NCBI RefSeq assembly: GCF_005796205.1
Contig: NZ_VAHN01000004.1
Span: forward strand, 124,001 to 188,000
DNA length: 64,000 bases
Direction: 5' to 3'
Source: Pseudarthrobacter sp. NamE2
GTDB taxonomy: Bacteria; Actinomycetota; Actinomycetes; Actinomycetales; Micrococcaceae
Within the stretch, counting starts at the first letter, position 1, and each line of letters starts with the position of its first letter. This document shows positions 1 through 9,121 of the stretch, one piece after another. A model generated the notes under the pieces. It ran no database searches. It saw nothing but the letters and a program-made list of their open reading frames with translations, and was not told the origin of the DNA. The position numbers were made by a program, and so were the translations under genes.

Positions 1-2
1 CG

Positions 3-1628
3 TCCGTGCCCACTGTAGTCCGTTACGGCGACCCCGCATCCGCAGCGATCCTGGTTCCGAAGGCCGACGCCGAAGGCTCCGACGACAGCGGCGTGGAGCG
101 CCAGCCAATCCCCCTGACCGACCTTCCCGCCTTTGTGTCGGAGCAGGGAAACCCCGGGAACAGCAAGAAGCTCGTGGCTGCCGAGGTGTACCTGCCCCGC
201 AAGATCCTGACCGGCGGACTGACCGTTATCGATTCCCCCGGCGTCGGCGGGATGGGCTCGTCCCACACGCTGACCACGCTCACGGCGCTGCCCACCGCAG
301 ACGCCATGCTCCTGGTGTCAGATGCCTCCCAGGAGTACACCGAGCCCGAGCTCCGCTTCCTCCGCCAGGCCATGAGGATCACCCCCAGCGTTGTGGGTGT
401 CCTGTCCAAGACGGATCTTTATCCGGACTGGCGGCGGGTGGAGGAAACGGACCAAGCCCACCTCAGCAAGGTGGCACCCGATATTCCCCTGTTCCCGGTG
501 TCCTCGGATCTGCGGCTCGAGGCGTCGCGCCTGCAGGACGCTGAGCTGAACGAGGAATCCGGATTCCCTGCCCTCGTCACCCACCTCCGTCATGAGATCG
601 TGGGCAAGTCCCAGCGCCTGCAGCGCCGCTCGGTCAGCCAGGACCTGCTCTCCGTGACCGAAAACCTCCGCCTTTCCCTGCAGTCCGAGCTCGAAGCGCT
701 GGAAAACCCTTCGGGCACGCCCCAGATGATTGCCCAGCTGGAGTTGGCCAGGTCGGAAGCGGACGACCTGCGGAAACGCTCTGCACGTTGGCAGATCACC
801 CTAAATGACGGCATCAGCGACCTTATCGCGGACATGGAGTACGACCTCCGTGACCGGCTCCGCCGCATCCAGCGGGAAGCCGAGACAGCCATCGACCAGG
901 GCGATCCCGGACCAACCTGGACCGAGTTCTCCAAATGGCTGGAGGAGTGTGCCGCCGCCGCCATCTCGGACACCTTCGTATGGACCAGCGAGCGGGCCCA
1001 ATGGCTGGCAGCCCAGGTGGCAGAACACTTCGCCGCGGACGAGGTCACCCTGCCCGTGATGCGCGTGTCCGATTCCGGTGACGCGCTGGATCCGGTTGAT
1101 GCCATGCCGGCCATGGACGACGGCCGTATCAACCCCATGCAAAAAGTCCTGATCGGCATGCGCGGCTCCTACGGCGGCGTGCTCATGTTCGGCCTGCTCA
1201 CCGGCATCTTCGGCATGGCCCTGATCAATCCGCTCTCCGTCGGCGCTGGACTCCTGCTGGGGCGCAAGGCGTACCGTGAGGACAAGGAAGCACGGCTCAA
1301 GCGCCGGCAGGGGGAAGCGAAAGCCCTCGTCAGGCGGCAGATTGACGATGTGACGTTCCAGGTTGGCAAGCAGCTCAAAGACCGCCTCCGCCTGGTGCAG
1401 CGTTCCATCCGCGACCACTTTACCGAGATCGCCGAAGAGCACCACCGCTCCCTTACCGATTCCGTGACCGCGGCACAGAAGGCCGCAACCACGTATTCAT
1501 TGGAAAAAGACGTCCGGATCCGCGAGATCAAGGCGGAACTGAAGAAGGTGGACGCCCTTCACCGGGCAGCGGAGTCCGTGGCCGCCGAAGTAGCTGGAAA
1601 GAAGCTGACGACGGTGGCTGCAGGATGA
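3..1628 (+). CDS. Dynamin-like GTPase, 5' end cut by window edge
   Basis: Large GTPase of the dynamin family. Related actinobacterial pairs (DynA/DynB, IniA/IniC) remodel the cell membrane from its inner face. The frame is already open at the window edge and the G1 P-loop is missing, so the true start lies upstream; the first in-frame start codon is a GTG at 6. Counting from that GTG, the G3 motif DSPG is at residues 76-79 and a G4-like SKTD at 134-137. A glycine-rich hydrophobic stretch near 385-420 looks like a membrane anchor or paddle, followed by a charged helical tail. The stop overlaps the next gene by 4 bases (ATGA), so the two are probably translated together. Confidence 0.85.
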   Translation, partial: SVPTVVRYGDPASAAILVPKADAEGSDDSGVERQPIPLTDLPAFVSEQGNPGNSKKLVAAEVYLPRKILTGGLTVIDSPGVGGMGSSHTLTTLTALPTADAMLLVSDASQEYTEPELRFLRQAMRITPSVVGVLSKTDLYPDWRRVEETDQAHLSKVAPDIPLFPVSSDLRLEASRLQDAELNEESGFPALVTHLRHEIVGKSQRLQRRSVSQDLLSVTENLRLSLQSELEALENPSGTPQMIAQLELARSEADDLRKRSARWQITLNDGISDLIADMEYDLRDRLRRIQREAETAIDQGDPGPTWTEFSKWLEECAAAAISDTFVWTSERAQWLAAQVAEHFAADEVTLPVMRVSDSGDALDPVDAMPAMDDGRINPMQKVLIGMRGSYGGVLMFGLLTGIFGMALINPLSVGAGLLLGRKAYREDKEARLKRRQGEAKALVRRQIDDVTFQVGKQLKDRLRLVQRSIRDHFTEIAEEHHRSLTDSVTAAQKAATTYSLEKDVRIREIKAELKKVDALHRAAESVAAEVAGKKLTTVAAG

Positions 1629-3118
1629 CCGCATCGACCGTCACCGGAGCAGCGGACCTCGTCCGGGAGGCACTCGAGGTGTATGGGGATGATCCCGCCG
1701 CAGCCTCCATCCTCCACGGATACTCCCGGAGGCTGGAGGAACCGCTGCGGATAGCGGTCGCCGGAATGGTGAAAGCGGGCAAGTCGACGCTGCTGAACGC
1801 CATCATCGGCGAGGAGATCGCCCCCACGGATACAGGGGAGTGCACCCGGATTGTCACGTGGTACCGGTTCGGCCACACCCCCCGCATCACCATGTACCCC
1901 AAGGATGGTGAATCCCGCATCCTGCCGGTGAAGCGTGTGGACGGCCGCCTCGTGTTCATGCTCGGGAACGTGCAGGCCGAGGACGTGGACAAGCTTGACG
2001 TGGAATGGCCTTCACCCATGCTGCGGACCATGACCCTGATCGATACGCCCGGCATTGCATCACTCTCCGAGGACGTGTCCGCGCGTTCCACGAGTTTCCT
2101 GACGCCGGCGGACACGCCATCGGAAGCGGATGCCGTCATCTACCTCATGCGCCACATGCACTCCTCTGACCTGCGGTTCCTGGAGTCCTTCCGGGATACG
2201 GAGGCAGGCCGTTCCGGCACGGTCAACGCGCTCGCGGTGCTTTCCCGTGCCGATGAAGTGGGCGCAGGCCGGATCGATTCGCTGCTGTCCGCCGGCGAAA
2301 TCGCCGACAGGTACCGGCGGGACCATAACCTGCGGAAGCTGGCACTGGGAGTGGTTCCGGTGGCGGGACTCCTCGCCCAAAGTGCCCGGACAATGCGGCA
2401 GCAGGACTTCGCCGCGCTGCAGCAGCTCGCCGGACTGGACCGGACCGACCGGGAAAAGATGCTGATCTCGGCCGACAGGTTCCTCCGGTCAGCCAAGCCC
2501 GAGGGTCTGGTCAGGGAGGCGAGGGCGTCGCTGCTGGCCAGGTACGGACTGTTCGGCATCCGCCTGGCCGTGGTCCTGATCCGGAACGGCTTTGACGAGC
2601 CCACGCCGCTGGCGCACGAACTCGCCCGCCGCAGCGGCCTGGACCCGTTGCTGGACCTGTTGTCCCGGCAGTTCCAGGCCCGCGCCGAGGCATTGAAGGC
2701 GCGGACCGCGCTGGTGGGGGTGGAGGCCCTGCTGCGGATGTCACCCCGGCCGGACACGGGGAAGCTGGCTGCGGCCTTGGAACGGCTGCAGGTCAACGCC
2801 CACGAATTCCGGGAACTGCGGCTCCTGGCCACCCTCCGGACTACGGGAGTGCCCCTCAGTCCGGACCTTGCGGCGGAAGCCGAAGGGCTCATTGGTGGCT
2901 GGGGTCCCGCCTCCCACATGCGGCTGGGGCTGGCGGCGGATGCAGCACCGGACGACCTCGCCGACGAGGCCCGCAGGTTCCTGCTCAAGTGGCGGGCAGT
3001 GGCAGAAAACCCCTTGACCGACCGCGCTGCCCTTGACGCCTGCCGTGTGGTGATCCGCAGTTGCGAAGGCGTGCTCGCGGAGGCGTCAGCGTTGCAGCGC
3101 CTCCGCAAGTCCGCCTAG
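1625..3118 (+). CDS. Dynamin-like GTPase, second of pair
   Basis: Second dynamin-family GTPase, 497 residues, overlapping the first by 4 bases. The P-loop GMVKAGKS is at residues 47-54, G3 DTPG at 140-143 and a G4-like SRAD at 207-210. The remainder is helical and rich in Leu, Ala and Arg. Unlike its partner it shows no clear transmembrane stretch. In actinobacteria adjacent dynamins generally work as a heterotypic pair, so this is probably the soluble partner. The GTPase assignment is firm; a role in septation or membrane-stress repair is inferred from family precedent only. Confidence 0.88.
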   Translation: MTASTVTGAADLVREALEVYGDDPAAASILHGYSRRLEEPLRIAVAGMVKAGKSTLLNAIIGEEIAPTDTGECTRIVTWYRFGHTPRITMYPKDGESRILPVKRVDGRLVFMLGNVQAEDVDKLDVEWPSPMLRTMTLIDTPGIASLSEDVSARSTSFLTPADTPSEADAVIYLMRHMHSSDLRFLESFRDTEAGRSGTVNALAVLSRADEVGAGRIDSLLSAGEIADRYRRDHNLRKLALGVVPVAGLLAQSARTMRQQDFAALQQLAGLDRTDREKMLISADRFLRSAKPEGLVREARASLLARYGLFGIRLAVVLIRNGFDEPTPLAHELARRSGLDPLLDLLSRQFQARAEALKARTALVGVEALLRMSPRPDTGKLAAALERLQVNAHEFRELRLLATLRTTGVPLSPDLAAEAEGLIGGWGPASHMRLGLAADAAPDDLADEARRFLLKWRAVAENPLTDRAALDACRVVIRSCEGVLAEASALQRLRKSA

Positions 3119-3120
3119 CG

Positions 3121-3166
3121 CCGTTGGCTTGTCGAAACCCTCGGTTTCGACAAGCTCAACCAACGG
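3121..3166. terminator. Palindrome between convergent genes
   Basis: Imperfect inverted repeat: CCGTTGG and CTTGTCGAAACC on the left, GGTTTCGACAAG and CCAACGG on the right, with CTC as the loop and a 5-base CTCAA bulge in the right arm. It sits between two genes that converge on it, so it can end transcription from both sides. A 19-base piece of the same sequence recurs at 25341-25359, which suggests a dispersed repeat reused as a terminator. Confidence 0.7.
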
Positions 3167-3175
3167 GTTCCTACT

Positions 3176-3835
3176 TCAGGCGCGGCTCGACTTCAGCCAC
3201 CGGCCGGACGCCGGCAGGAAGAACAGCACCAGCCCAATGAGTGCCAGGAGGAGTTCGGCGCCCCACAGCAGCAGGACGTAGCTGCCGCCGTCGCCCTCGG
3301 GCACAAGGAACGCGGTGGCGATCATCATGACCAGGGCGTGCCCGGCCAGGAGGGAAACGAGGGCCCAGCGGGCCCAGCCCTGGCGGCCCATCACCACTCC
3401 CAGCATGGCCGCCTGAAGGAGCATCACCAGCAGCAGGGCGCCCCCGCTGCCCCAGAAGACGATGCCGGTGGCGGTGGTAACGGCCTCGGCGTCGCCGCCT
3501 GGAGCCATCTGCTCCACCACGCCGCGCAGCCGCTCCAGGTGGCCGTCGCGGGTAAGGAAGGAACCCACCAGGACCGCCAGCCCGGCCAGGAAACTGAACA
3601 GCCACAGTGTCCTGCCGTGCCGGATGGTTCCGGGCGCGGGCGGAATGACGGCAATGGGTGCGGGCGCCGAATAGGAAACTCCCGGCCGCGGCGGAGGTGC
3701 GTGTTGGGTGGGCGGCGGCGCGGCAGGCTGGCCTGCCGGCCGTTCAGGCTGTGTTCGGGCTGGCCCATCTGGCGGGTATGAGGTTCCGGGTGCGGTGGTC
3801 CGCAGGCGTTCTTCTCCGTCAGATTCGTGAGCCAT
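3176..3835 (-). CDS. Proline-rich four-helix membrane protein, unknown function
   Basis: 219-residue protein that I cannot assign. Residues 1-70 are rich in Pro, Ala and Gln and look disordered and cytoplasmic. The rest contains about four hydrophobic helices separated by short loops, one carrying charged Asp/Glu residues. The start lies 6 bases after the stop of the upstream small membrane protein gene (4237 to 3842), so the two probably form an operon. It may be an integral membrane accessory protein; nothing visible suggests catalysis. Confidence 0.7.
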   Translation of the reverse strand: MAHESDGEERLRTTAPGTSYPPDGPARTQPERPAGQPAAPPPTQHAPPPRPGVSYSAPAPIAVIPPAPGTIRHGRTLWLFSFLAGLAVLVGSFLTRDGHLERLRGVVEQMAPGGDAEAVTTATGIVFWGSGGALLLVMLLQAAMLGVVMGRQGWARWALVSLLAGHALVMMIATAFLVPEGDGGSYVLLLWGAELLLALIGLVLFFLPASGRWLKSSRA

Positions 3836-3841
3836 AAATCC

Positions 3842-4237
3842 CTACTTCAGTCCGTCGGTATCGTGCTCGTCAGTTTCGTGTTTGCCCTTGCCGCCGTCGG
3901 CGTCCTTCGCCTTCGCCTTCGCGTCCAGCTCATCCTTGAGCTTCTTCAGGCGGGCCGCCTCTGCCTCATTGCGGCGGCGGACCTCAAGGTTGCGGAGGAA
4001 ATCGGGGTCGTCATCCGGGGCGGTGGGGTGGCGGTAGTTCTGCTGCGGGGAAGAACCGCGCGGCCGCCCGATCAGCAGCCAGAGGATGGCGCCCAGCACA
4101 GGCAGGACGATCATCACCACGATCCACGCAGGTTTGGAAATTCCGCGCGTTAAGCGCCCATCGGTGCGGATTACGTCCACGAGGCCATACACAAAGATGA
4201 CGAGGACTGCCACGGCCAAAGCCACACGGAGGAGCAT
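3842..4237 (-). CDS. PLDc_N-type small membrane protein
   Basis: 131 residues starting from an ATG at 4237. An upstream in-frame start at 4345 would add a polar segment unlike the family and is less likely. Two hydrophobic helices with a short charged loop, then the motif GRPRG, match the phospholipase-D N-terminal (PLDc_N) membrane domain found alone in many actinobacteria. The C-terminal half is a Lys/Ala/Glu/Asp-rich coil, probably a cytoplasmic tail. No HKD catalytic motif is present, so it is not itself a phospholipase. It is followed 6 bases later by the proline-rich membrane protein gene. Confidence 0.75.
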   Translation of the reverse strand: MLLRVALAVAVLVIFVYGLVDVIRTDGRLTRGISKPAWIVVMIVLPVLGAILWLLIGRPRGSSPQQNYRHPTAPDDDPDFLRNLEVRRRNEAEAARLKKLKDELDAKAKAKDADGGKGKHETDEHDTDGLK

Positions 4238-4293
4238 GCCACTAAGTCTATCGTTCTGAGGCCAGCCGGACCCCGGGCCGGAGACGGCTAAAC

Positions 4294-4617
4294 TTGAATG
4301 TGGCCTTTTTGAAATATTCCCTGATCCGCCTGGCTCTGTTCGCACCGCTGTTCGTGCTTTTCACGTTCCTGCAGCTGGGCGTTTTGATGTCCGTGATCTG
4401 CGCGGCCCTGATCGCTTTCGCCCTCAGCTACCTGTTCTTCCAAAAGCAGCGGGACGAGGCCGCGGCCGCCCTCCACCACCGGTTCTCCGGAAAGGCCAAG
4501 CCGCTCCGGTCGGCAGGCGAGGTCCAGGACGCCAATGCCGAGGACGCCCTGCTGGACGCCAACCCGGACATCACCATCAGCAACGACGCCGCCAAGGACC
4601 ATAAGTCCCGCGGCTGA
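4294..4617 (+). CDS. DUF4229 family small membrane protein
   Basis: 107 residues with two hydrophobic helices in the first 50 residues, then an amphipathic, Ala/Asp-rich tail. The pattern, including FFQKQRDEAAAAL after the second helix, matches the DUF4229 family, which in Arthrobacter relatives commonly lies next to menA. The TTG at 4294 is used as start; a GTG at 4300 is equally possible. It converges on menA with 5 bases between the stops. Function is unknown. Confidence 0.75.
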   Translation: MNVAFLKYSLIRLALFAPLFVLFTFLQLGVLMSVICAALIAFALSYLFFQKQRDEAAAALHHRFSGKAKPLRSAGEVQDANAEDALLDANPDITISNDAAKDHKSRG

Positions 4618-4622
4618 GCGGC

Positions 4623-5504
4623 TCAGAAGCCGTGGGTGAGCACCAGCCCGAGTGAGAACAGCAGGCTGTACCCGAGGTTGATCAGGCCGGTCTGCTTCAG
4701 GACCGGGATGAGGCTCTTGCGCTTGCGGCCGTTGATCATCAGCCATGACGGCATCAGGCAGGCCGGAATCAGCAGCAGCACAATCAGCATCCAGGGCCGT
4801 GCAGGGGCCAGAATGACCACCAGCAGGATGGCGACGGCCAGCATCAGCACATAGCTCTCCCGGGCGTGCTTGTCACCCAGCCGGACGGCCAGGGTCTTCT
4901 TGCCCACCTGCATGTCTGTGGGAATGTCACGGACGTTGTTGGCCATCAGCAGGGCCGTGGCGATCAGCCCGGTGCCGATCGCACCGATGATCGCCGGCAG
5001 GTTGATTTGCCCGGCCTGGGTGTAGGTGGTGCCCAGGGTGGCCACCAGGCCGAAGAAGACGAACACAAAGACGTCGCCCAGGCCCATGTAGCCGTAGGGA
5101 TTCTTGCCGCCCGTGTAGCCCCACGCCGCCATGACGCAGCCCAGGCCCACCAGGATCAGCCACCAGCTCTGCGTGATGATCACCAGGACCAGCCCGAACA
5201 CCATGGCAGCAGCGAAGGTCCCGAACGCGGCCCGCTTCACGTGCTCCGGTTTCGCGGCTCCCGAGCCAACCAGCCGCAGCGGTCCCACGCGGTCGTCGTC
5301 CGTTCCGCGGATTCCGTCGGAGTAGTCGTTGGCGAAGTTCACGCCCACCTGGAGCAGGAGTGCCACCAGCGCGGCGAGGATGGCATTGAGCAGTATGAAC
5401 GAATCCATTTCGTACGCGGCGGCCGAGCCGATCACCACCGGTGCGATCGCGGCGGGGAGCGTTCGGAGTCGTGCGCCTTGGATCCATTGTGCGGCTGTAG
5501 CCAC
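4623..5504 (-). CDS. menA: 1,4-dihydroxy-2-naphthoate polyprenyltransferase
   Basis: UbiA-superfamily membrane prenyltransferase that attaches the polyprenyl tail to 1,4-dihydroxy-2-naphthoate, giving demethylmenaquinone. 293 residues, about eight or nine transmembrane helices. The first Asp-rich prenyl-diphosphate/Mg site reads NDYSDGIRGTDDDR, and the second conserved loop DIPTDMQVGKKTLAVRLGD, both typical of MenA. Start is GTG. It lies 75 bases downstream of menE on the same strand, so three menaquinone genes are grouped here. High confidence. Confidence 0.96.
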   Translation of the reverse strand: MATAAQWIQGARLRTLPAAIAPVVIGSAAAYEMDSFILLNAILAALVALLLQVGVNFANDYSDGIRGTDDDRVGPLRLVGSGAAKPEHVKRAAFGTFAAAMVFGLVLVIITQSWWLILVGLGCVMAAWGYTGGKNPYGYMGLGDVFVFVFFGLVATLGTTYTQAGQINLPAIIGAIGTGLIATALLMANNVRDIPTDMQVGKKTLAVRLGDKHARESYVLMLAVAILLVVILAPARPWMLIVLLLIPACLMPSWLMINGRKRKSLIPVLKQTGLINLGYSLLFSLGLVLTHGF

Positions 5505-5579
5505 GTTTAGTACCTCGTGTTGGTTCGGGGGACCGGCGGGCCCATCTGCATGCGCCCGCCGCGGTAGTGCACGTCCACT

Positions 5580-6776
5580 CTACTTTCCCTGATGCAGGGC
5601 GCTGAGCTGGGAGGTCATCGCCAGCCGGTCCGGCTTGCCGTTGGGAAGCATCAGCAGCGACGGCGCAACCAGGACGGTTTTGGGGGCCAGGACGCCCAGG
5701 GTGCGGCGCCATTCCTGGCCAAGGACGACGGCGGGATGCCCGCTTCCTGCAGTACTGCCGGCTTCAGCGTCAGGGCCTTTGCCCGCGCCCGCGTCCGGTG
5801 CCAGGACCACGTAGGCCGCCACCGCCTGGCCCCATTCCGCGGACGGGACGCCGGCAACAAAAGCCGCCGTGACGCCGTCGTGCTTCTCCAGCTCTTCCTG
5901 CACGCGCGTGGCGGACACCTTGACGCCGCCGGTGATGATGACGTCGTCCGCCCGTCCCAGTACTGTGAGCCTGCCGTCGTCGTCGATGCTGCCGAGGTCG
6001 CTGGTGCGGTACCAGCGGACGCCGTCCTCCTCGAAGAACGTGGCGGTCTCCTCGTCGGGCGCCTCGAGGTAGCCGGCGGCGATGGTGTCGCCGCCCAGCA
6101 GGATGCGGCCGTCCTCCGCCACCCGGACAGAGACGCCTTCAAGGGGGTAGCCGTTGTAGATGCAACCGCCGGAGGACTCTGCCGATCCGTAAGTGGTGAC
6201 CACGCGGACGCCCGCCACCCGGGCTGCATCCAAGAGCGCGGCAGGCGCCGGGGCGCCGCCGAGCAGGACAGCGTTAAAGCGACGCAGCACAGCCAGGGTG
6301 TCGGGCGACGGGTTGTCCAGGAGCCGCTGCAGCTGGGTGGGAACCAGCGATGTGAACCGGATCTTGTCTGTCAGTTCAAGCGCTGCCGCCGTGAAGGCCT
6401 CCGGAGTGAACCCCCCGGACATGTCCATCACCCAGGGGCGGGTGCCGGCGAAAAGCGAGCGCACCAGCACCTGCACACCGGCCACGTAATGGACGGGCAG
6501 GGCCAGCAGCCATTGCCCCTCTCCCTTGAGCGCCAGCGCGGTGGCCATGGAGGATGCGGCGAGGGACTCCACCGTCAGGACGGTTGCCTTGGGCGTGCCG
6601 GTGGATCCGGAGGTGCGGACCACGGCCACGGCGTCGTCGCAGCCGGGCGTCTCCACGTGGCCGACCACCAGCGAGCCGTCATCGCCCACGGACAGTTCGA
6701 CGGCGGGACCCTCGCCATGGAGGGCGGCCGCGAGGGCCTTGAGGGCAGGCTCTATGTTGAGGGGGCCGCTGTTCAT
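5580..6776 (-). CDS. menE: o-Succinylbenzoate-CoA ligase
   Basis: Adenylate-forming enzyme that activates o-succinylbenzoate with ATP and CoA in menaquinone synthesis. 398 residues; the AMP-binding P-loop is TSGSTGTPKATVL, an A5-like GSAESSGG follows, then YRTSDLG and the A8 region GRADDVIITGGVKVS. It is shorter than general acyl-CoA ligases, as usual for actinobacterial MenE. The start is 14 bases after menB, so menB and menE are almost certainly one transcript. A small insertion rich in Ala, Gly and Asp lies near the C-terminus. Confidence 0.95.
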   Translation of the reverse strand: MNSGPLNIEPALKALAAALHGEGPAVELSVGDDGSLVVGHVETPGCDDAVAVVRTSGSTGTPKATVLTVESLAASSMATALALKGEGQWLLALPVHYVAGVQVLVRSLFAGTRPWVMDMSGGFTPEAFTAAALELTDKIRFTSLVPTQLQRLLDNPSPDTLAVLRRFNAVLLGGAPAPAALLDAARVAGVRVVTTYGSAESSGGCIYNGYPLEGVSVRVAEDGRILLGGDTIAAGYLEAPDEETATFFEEDGVRWYRTSDLGSIDDDGRLTVLGRADDVIITGGVKVSATRVQEELEKHDGVTAAFVAGVPSAEWGQAVAAYVVLAPDAGAGKGPDAEAGSTAGSGHPAVVLGQEWRRTLGVLAPKTVLVAPSLLMLPNGKPDRLAMTSQLSALHQGK

Positions 6777-6790
6777 ATGCCGCTCCTGGC

Positions 6791-7744
6791 TTAGAAGTAG
6801 TGCGGGAAGCTGGACCAGTCGGGTTCGCGCTTTTGCAGGAAGGCTTCCTTGCCCTCCACGGCCTCATCCGTCATGTAGGCCAGGCGTGTTGCCTCGCCGG
6901 CAAACACCTGCTGGCCGGCCAGGCCGTCGTCGGCAAGGTTGAAGGCGAACTTCAGCATCCGGATGGCCTGCGGGGACTGCCTGGCGATGTCCGCGGCGTA
7001 CTCCAGTGCCACGTCCTCGAGGCGTTCGTGGTCCACGGCCTCGTTGACGGCGCCCATCCGGACCATGTCCTCCGCGGAATATTCGCGGGCCAGGAAGAAG
7101 ATTTCGCGAGCAGATTTCTGCCCGATCTGCCGGGCCAGCAACGCTGAGCCGTAGCCGGCGTCGAAGCTGCCCACGGTGGCGTCGGTCTGCTTGAATTTGC
7201 CGTGCTGGCGGGAGGCGATGGTGAGGTCCGCCACCACGTGCAGCGAGTGCCCTCCGCCCGCCGCCCAGCCGTTGACGACGGCGATGACCACCTTGGGCAT
7301 GGTGCGCATGAGCCGCTGGACTTCCAGGATGTGGAGCCGGCCGGCCCGGGCTGGGTCGATGGTCTCCTGGGTCTCGCCGTCGGCGTACTTGTAGCCGTCC
7401 CGGCCCCGGATGCGCTGGTCGCCACCGGAGCAGAAGGAGTGGCCGCCGTCCTTGGGGGAGGGGCCGTTGCCGGTGAGCAGCACGGTGGCAACGTCCGGGG
7501 TCATCCGGGCGTGGTCCATGGCGCGGTAGAGCTCGTCAACGGTGCCGGGACGGAAGGCGTTGCGGACCTCCGGCCGGTTGAACGCGATCCGCACCGTGGG
7601 CAGGTCCCGCACCCAGCCGCCGTCGGAATCCCGCTCCACCTGGCGGTGGTAGGTCATGTCCTGAAAGTCCTCAAAGCCTGACACCACGCGCCAGCGGGTG
7701 GGGTCGAAGACGTCGGACACCGGTGCGGGGATCTGGTTGCTCAC
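6791..7744 (-). CDS. menB: 1,4-dihydroxy-2-naphthoyl-CoA synthase
   Basis: Crotonase-fold enzyme that closes the naphthoate ring (o-succinylbenzoyl-CoA to DHNA-CoA). 317 residues. The oxyanion-hole region includes FCSGGDQR, and the signature GGGHSLHVVADLTIAS and QTDATVGSFDAGYGS are MenB-specific. The C-terminal EREPDWSSFPHYF-like ending is also typical (here KREPDWSSFPHYF). First gene of the leftward menB-menE unit with menA beyond. High confidence. Confidence 0.97.
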   Translation of the reverse strand: MSNQIPAPVSDVFDPTRWRVVSGFEDFQDMTYHRQVERDSDGGWVRDLPTVRIAFNRPEVRNAFRPGTVDELYRAMDHARMTPDVATVLLTGNGPSPKDGGHSFCSGGDQRIRGRDGYKYADGETQETIDPARAGRLHILEVQRLMRTMPKVVIAVVNGWAAGGGHSLHVVADLTIASRQHGKFKQTDATVGSFDAGYGSALLARQIGQKSAREIFFLAREYSAEDMVRMGAVNEAVDHERLEDVALEYAADIARQSPQAIRMLKFAFNLADDGLAGQQVFAGEATRLAYMTDEAVEGKEAFLQKREPDWSSFPHYF

Positions 7745-7766
7745 CGTCCAAGTCTAGTAATCCGGC

Positions 7767-8207
7767 TCAGCTGATGCAGAACTCGTTCCCCTCGGGGTCC
7801 GCCATCGTGTGCCAGGAATGCGGTCCCTGCCGGGCCGTCCACAGGAATGTGGCGCCCCTTTCTTCCAGCTCGCTGCGGACTTCATCCTTGTCCCGTCCGG
7901 CCAGATTGACGTCCCAGTGCACCCGGTTCTTGACCACCTTCCCGTCCTCGCTGGCCTGGAACAGGAGGCGGCGGGTGGGAGCCTTGGCATCGACCTCTTC
8001 CGGCGGGCGGATGGCGGCGCCGTCCTTCCATACCAGGTTGCCCCGGTGCCTGGTGGTTTGGTCCTCCGTGGCGTAGCCCTGGTCAATAATGGAGCGGATG
8101 AGCGCCGCGTCCTGCGGCTCCACCGCCCATTGCAGGGTCTCGGCCCACCAGTCCGCAAGCTCGTGGGGCTTACTGCAGTCGATCACTATCTGGATGTTCA
8201 GTCCCAT
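7767..8207 (-). CDS. VOC/glyoxalase-like family protein
   Basis: 146 residues from the ATG at 8207; an in-frame start 27 bases upstream would add only a Pro-rich stub. Two beta-alpha-beta-beta-beta halves are visible: a first half opening MGLNIQIVIDCSKPHELADWW and a second half with VHWDVNLAGRDKDEV and closing DPEGNEFCIS, typical of glyoxalase-like (VOC) proteins. The substrate cannot be told; related proteins include antibiotic-resistance and lyase enzymes. It ends 22 bases before the menB start. Confidence 0.8.
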   Translation of the reverse strand: MGLNIQIVIDCSKPHELADWWAETLQWAVEPQDAALIRSIIDQGYATEDQTTRHRGNLVWKDGAAIRPPEEVDAKAPTRRLLFQASEDGKVVKNRVHWDVNLAGRDKDEVRSELEERGATFLWTARQGPHSWHTMADPEGNEFCIS

Positions 8208-8255
8208 GCACCCACGGTACGGTGGCGGGTGCACGGGCGGTAGGGGACGGAAAAC

Positions 8256-9017
8256 CTAGGCCTGGACCTGCTGGAGCTGGTCGTAGAGTTCCGGGGGGAT
8301 GGCGTAAATGAAGACGACCGCCAGCAGGTTCTTGGCGGCGTGGACGAAGTAGGAAAACATCAGGTTCTTACCCGTCCAGACGTAGACGAAAACGAGCGTG
8401 GCGCCCATGGCCAGGTAGGGCAGAAGCGCCGTCAGGGTGACAGCTTCCTTGCCTGCAATGTGCATGGCCGCAAATAGGATGACCGAGAGTGCACAGCACA
8501 CCCAGATGTTGATGTGCCTGCTGAGCTTGCCGATCAGCAGATGCCGGAAAATGTACTCCTCCACGAAAGGACCTACCACCACGACCAGGGGAACCATGAG
8601 CCAGGCCGGGACCTCCTGCATCAGTGACTGCAGGCTCTCCTGATTTGCTGACGTCTCTATTTCCCCGCCAGTTGTCACCACTACCGCAGTGAAAACCATC
8701 ATGGCCACCACAGACGCCGGAATCATCAGCAAGGTGAACCATGGCCGGGTGGCAAGGACCCGCAGGTCCCGGCCCACAACGCGGCCGGCAGCCAAAACCG
8801 CTACGATCCCCACCGAGCCGAACCAAAGCAGGTTTGCCGCGTAGGATACGGCGGCCGGAGAGGGGGCAACCTGGCGCAGGAAGGGGGCCAGAAGGCCGCT
8901 CCCGAATGCAAAGAATCCCGCGATGGCCACGAAAAGCCCTACAGCGGTGAAGTCCAGCGGCGAGAACCGGTACAGCTGTGGCTGCGGTGCGGGCGGTATG
9001 CGGTGGGCGGTAGCCAT
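8256..9017 (-). CDS. CPBP family intramembrane metalloprotease
   Basis: 253-residue polytopic protein with about seven helices. It carries the CAAX-protease/bacteriocin-processing (CPBP, Abi) signature: the EEYIFR form of EExxxR in one helix and AAMHIAG with the metal-binding His in a later one. Family members cleave substrates within the membrane or confer self-immunity to peptides; the substrate here is unknown. It reads away from the metal ABC importer, with 141 bases between the two starts. Confidence 0.88.
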   Translation of the reverse strand: MATAHRIPPAPQPQLYRFSPLDFTAVGLFVAIAGFFAFGSGLLAPFLRQVAPSPAAVSYAANLLWFGSVGIVAVLAAGRVVGRDLRVLATRPWFTLLMIPASVVAMMVFTAVVVTTGGEIETSANQESLQSLMQEVPAWLMVPLVVVVGPFVEEYIFRHLLIGKLSRHINIWVCCALSVILFAAMHIAGKEAVTLTALLPYLAMGATLVFVYVWTGKNLMFSYFVHAAKNLLAVVFIYAIPPELYDQLQQVQA

Positions 9018-9050
9018 GGTTTCAGCCTATCCCTCCCAACTGGGTCGCAT

Positions 9051-9084
9051 TTAACGTCGCGAAAACCCGGTTTCACGACTTTAA
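9051..9084. promoter_or_regulatory. Imperfect palindrome upstream of metal importer
   Basis: 34-base inverted repeat beginning TTAACGTCGCGAAAACC with a right half CGGTTTCACGACTTTAA. The arms match except for one gap and two mismatches. It lies between the divergent protease gene and the metal ABC importer, about 40 bases upstream of the importer's candidate promoter. A metal-responsive operator (DtxR/MntR or Fur/Zur type) is a reasonable guess, but I do not recognise the consensus. Confidence 0.4.
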
Positions 9085-9121
9085 GTGCGAGTCAGTCGGG
9101 TGGGGGGAGGCGACTGCTGCA

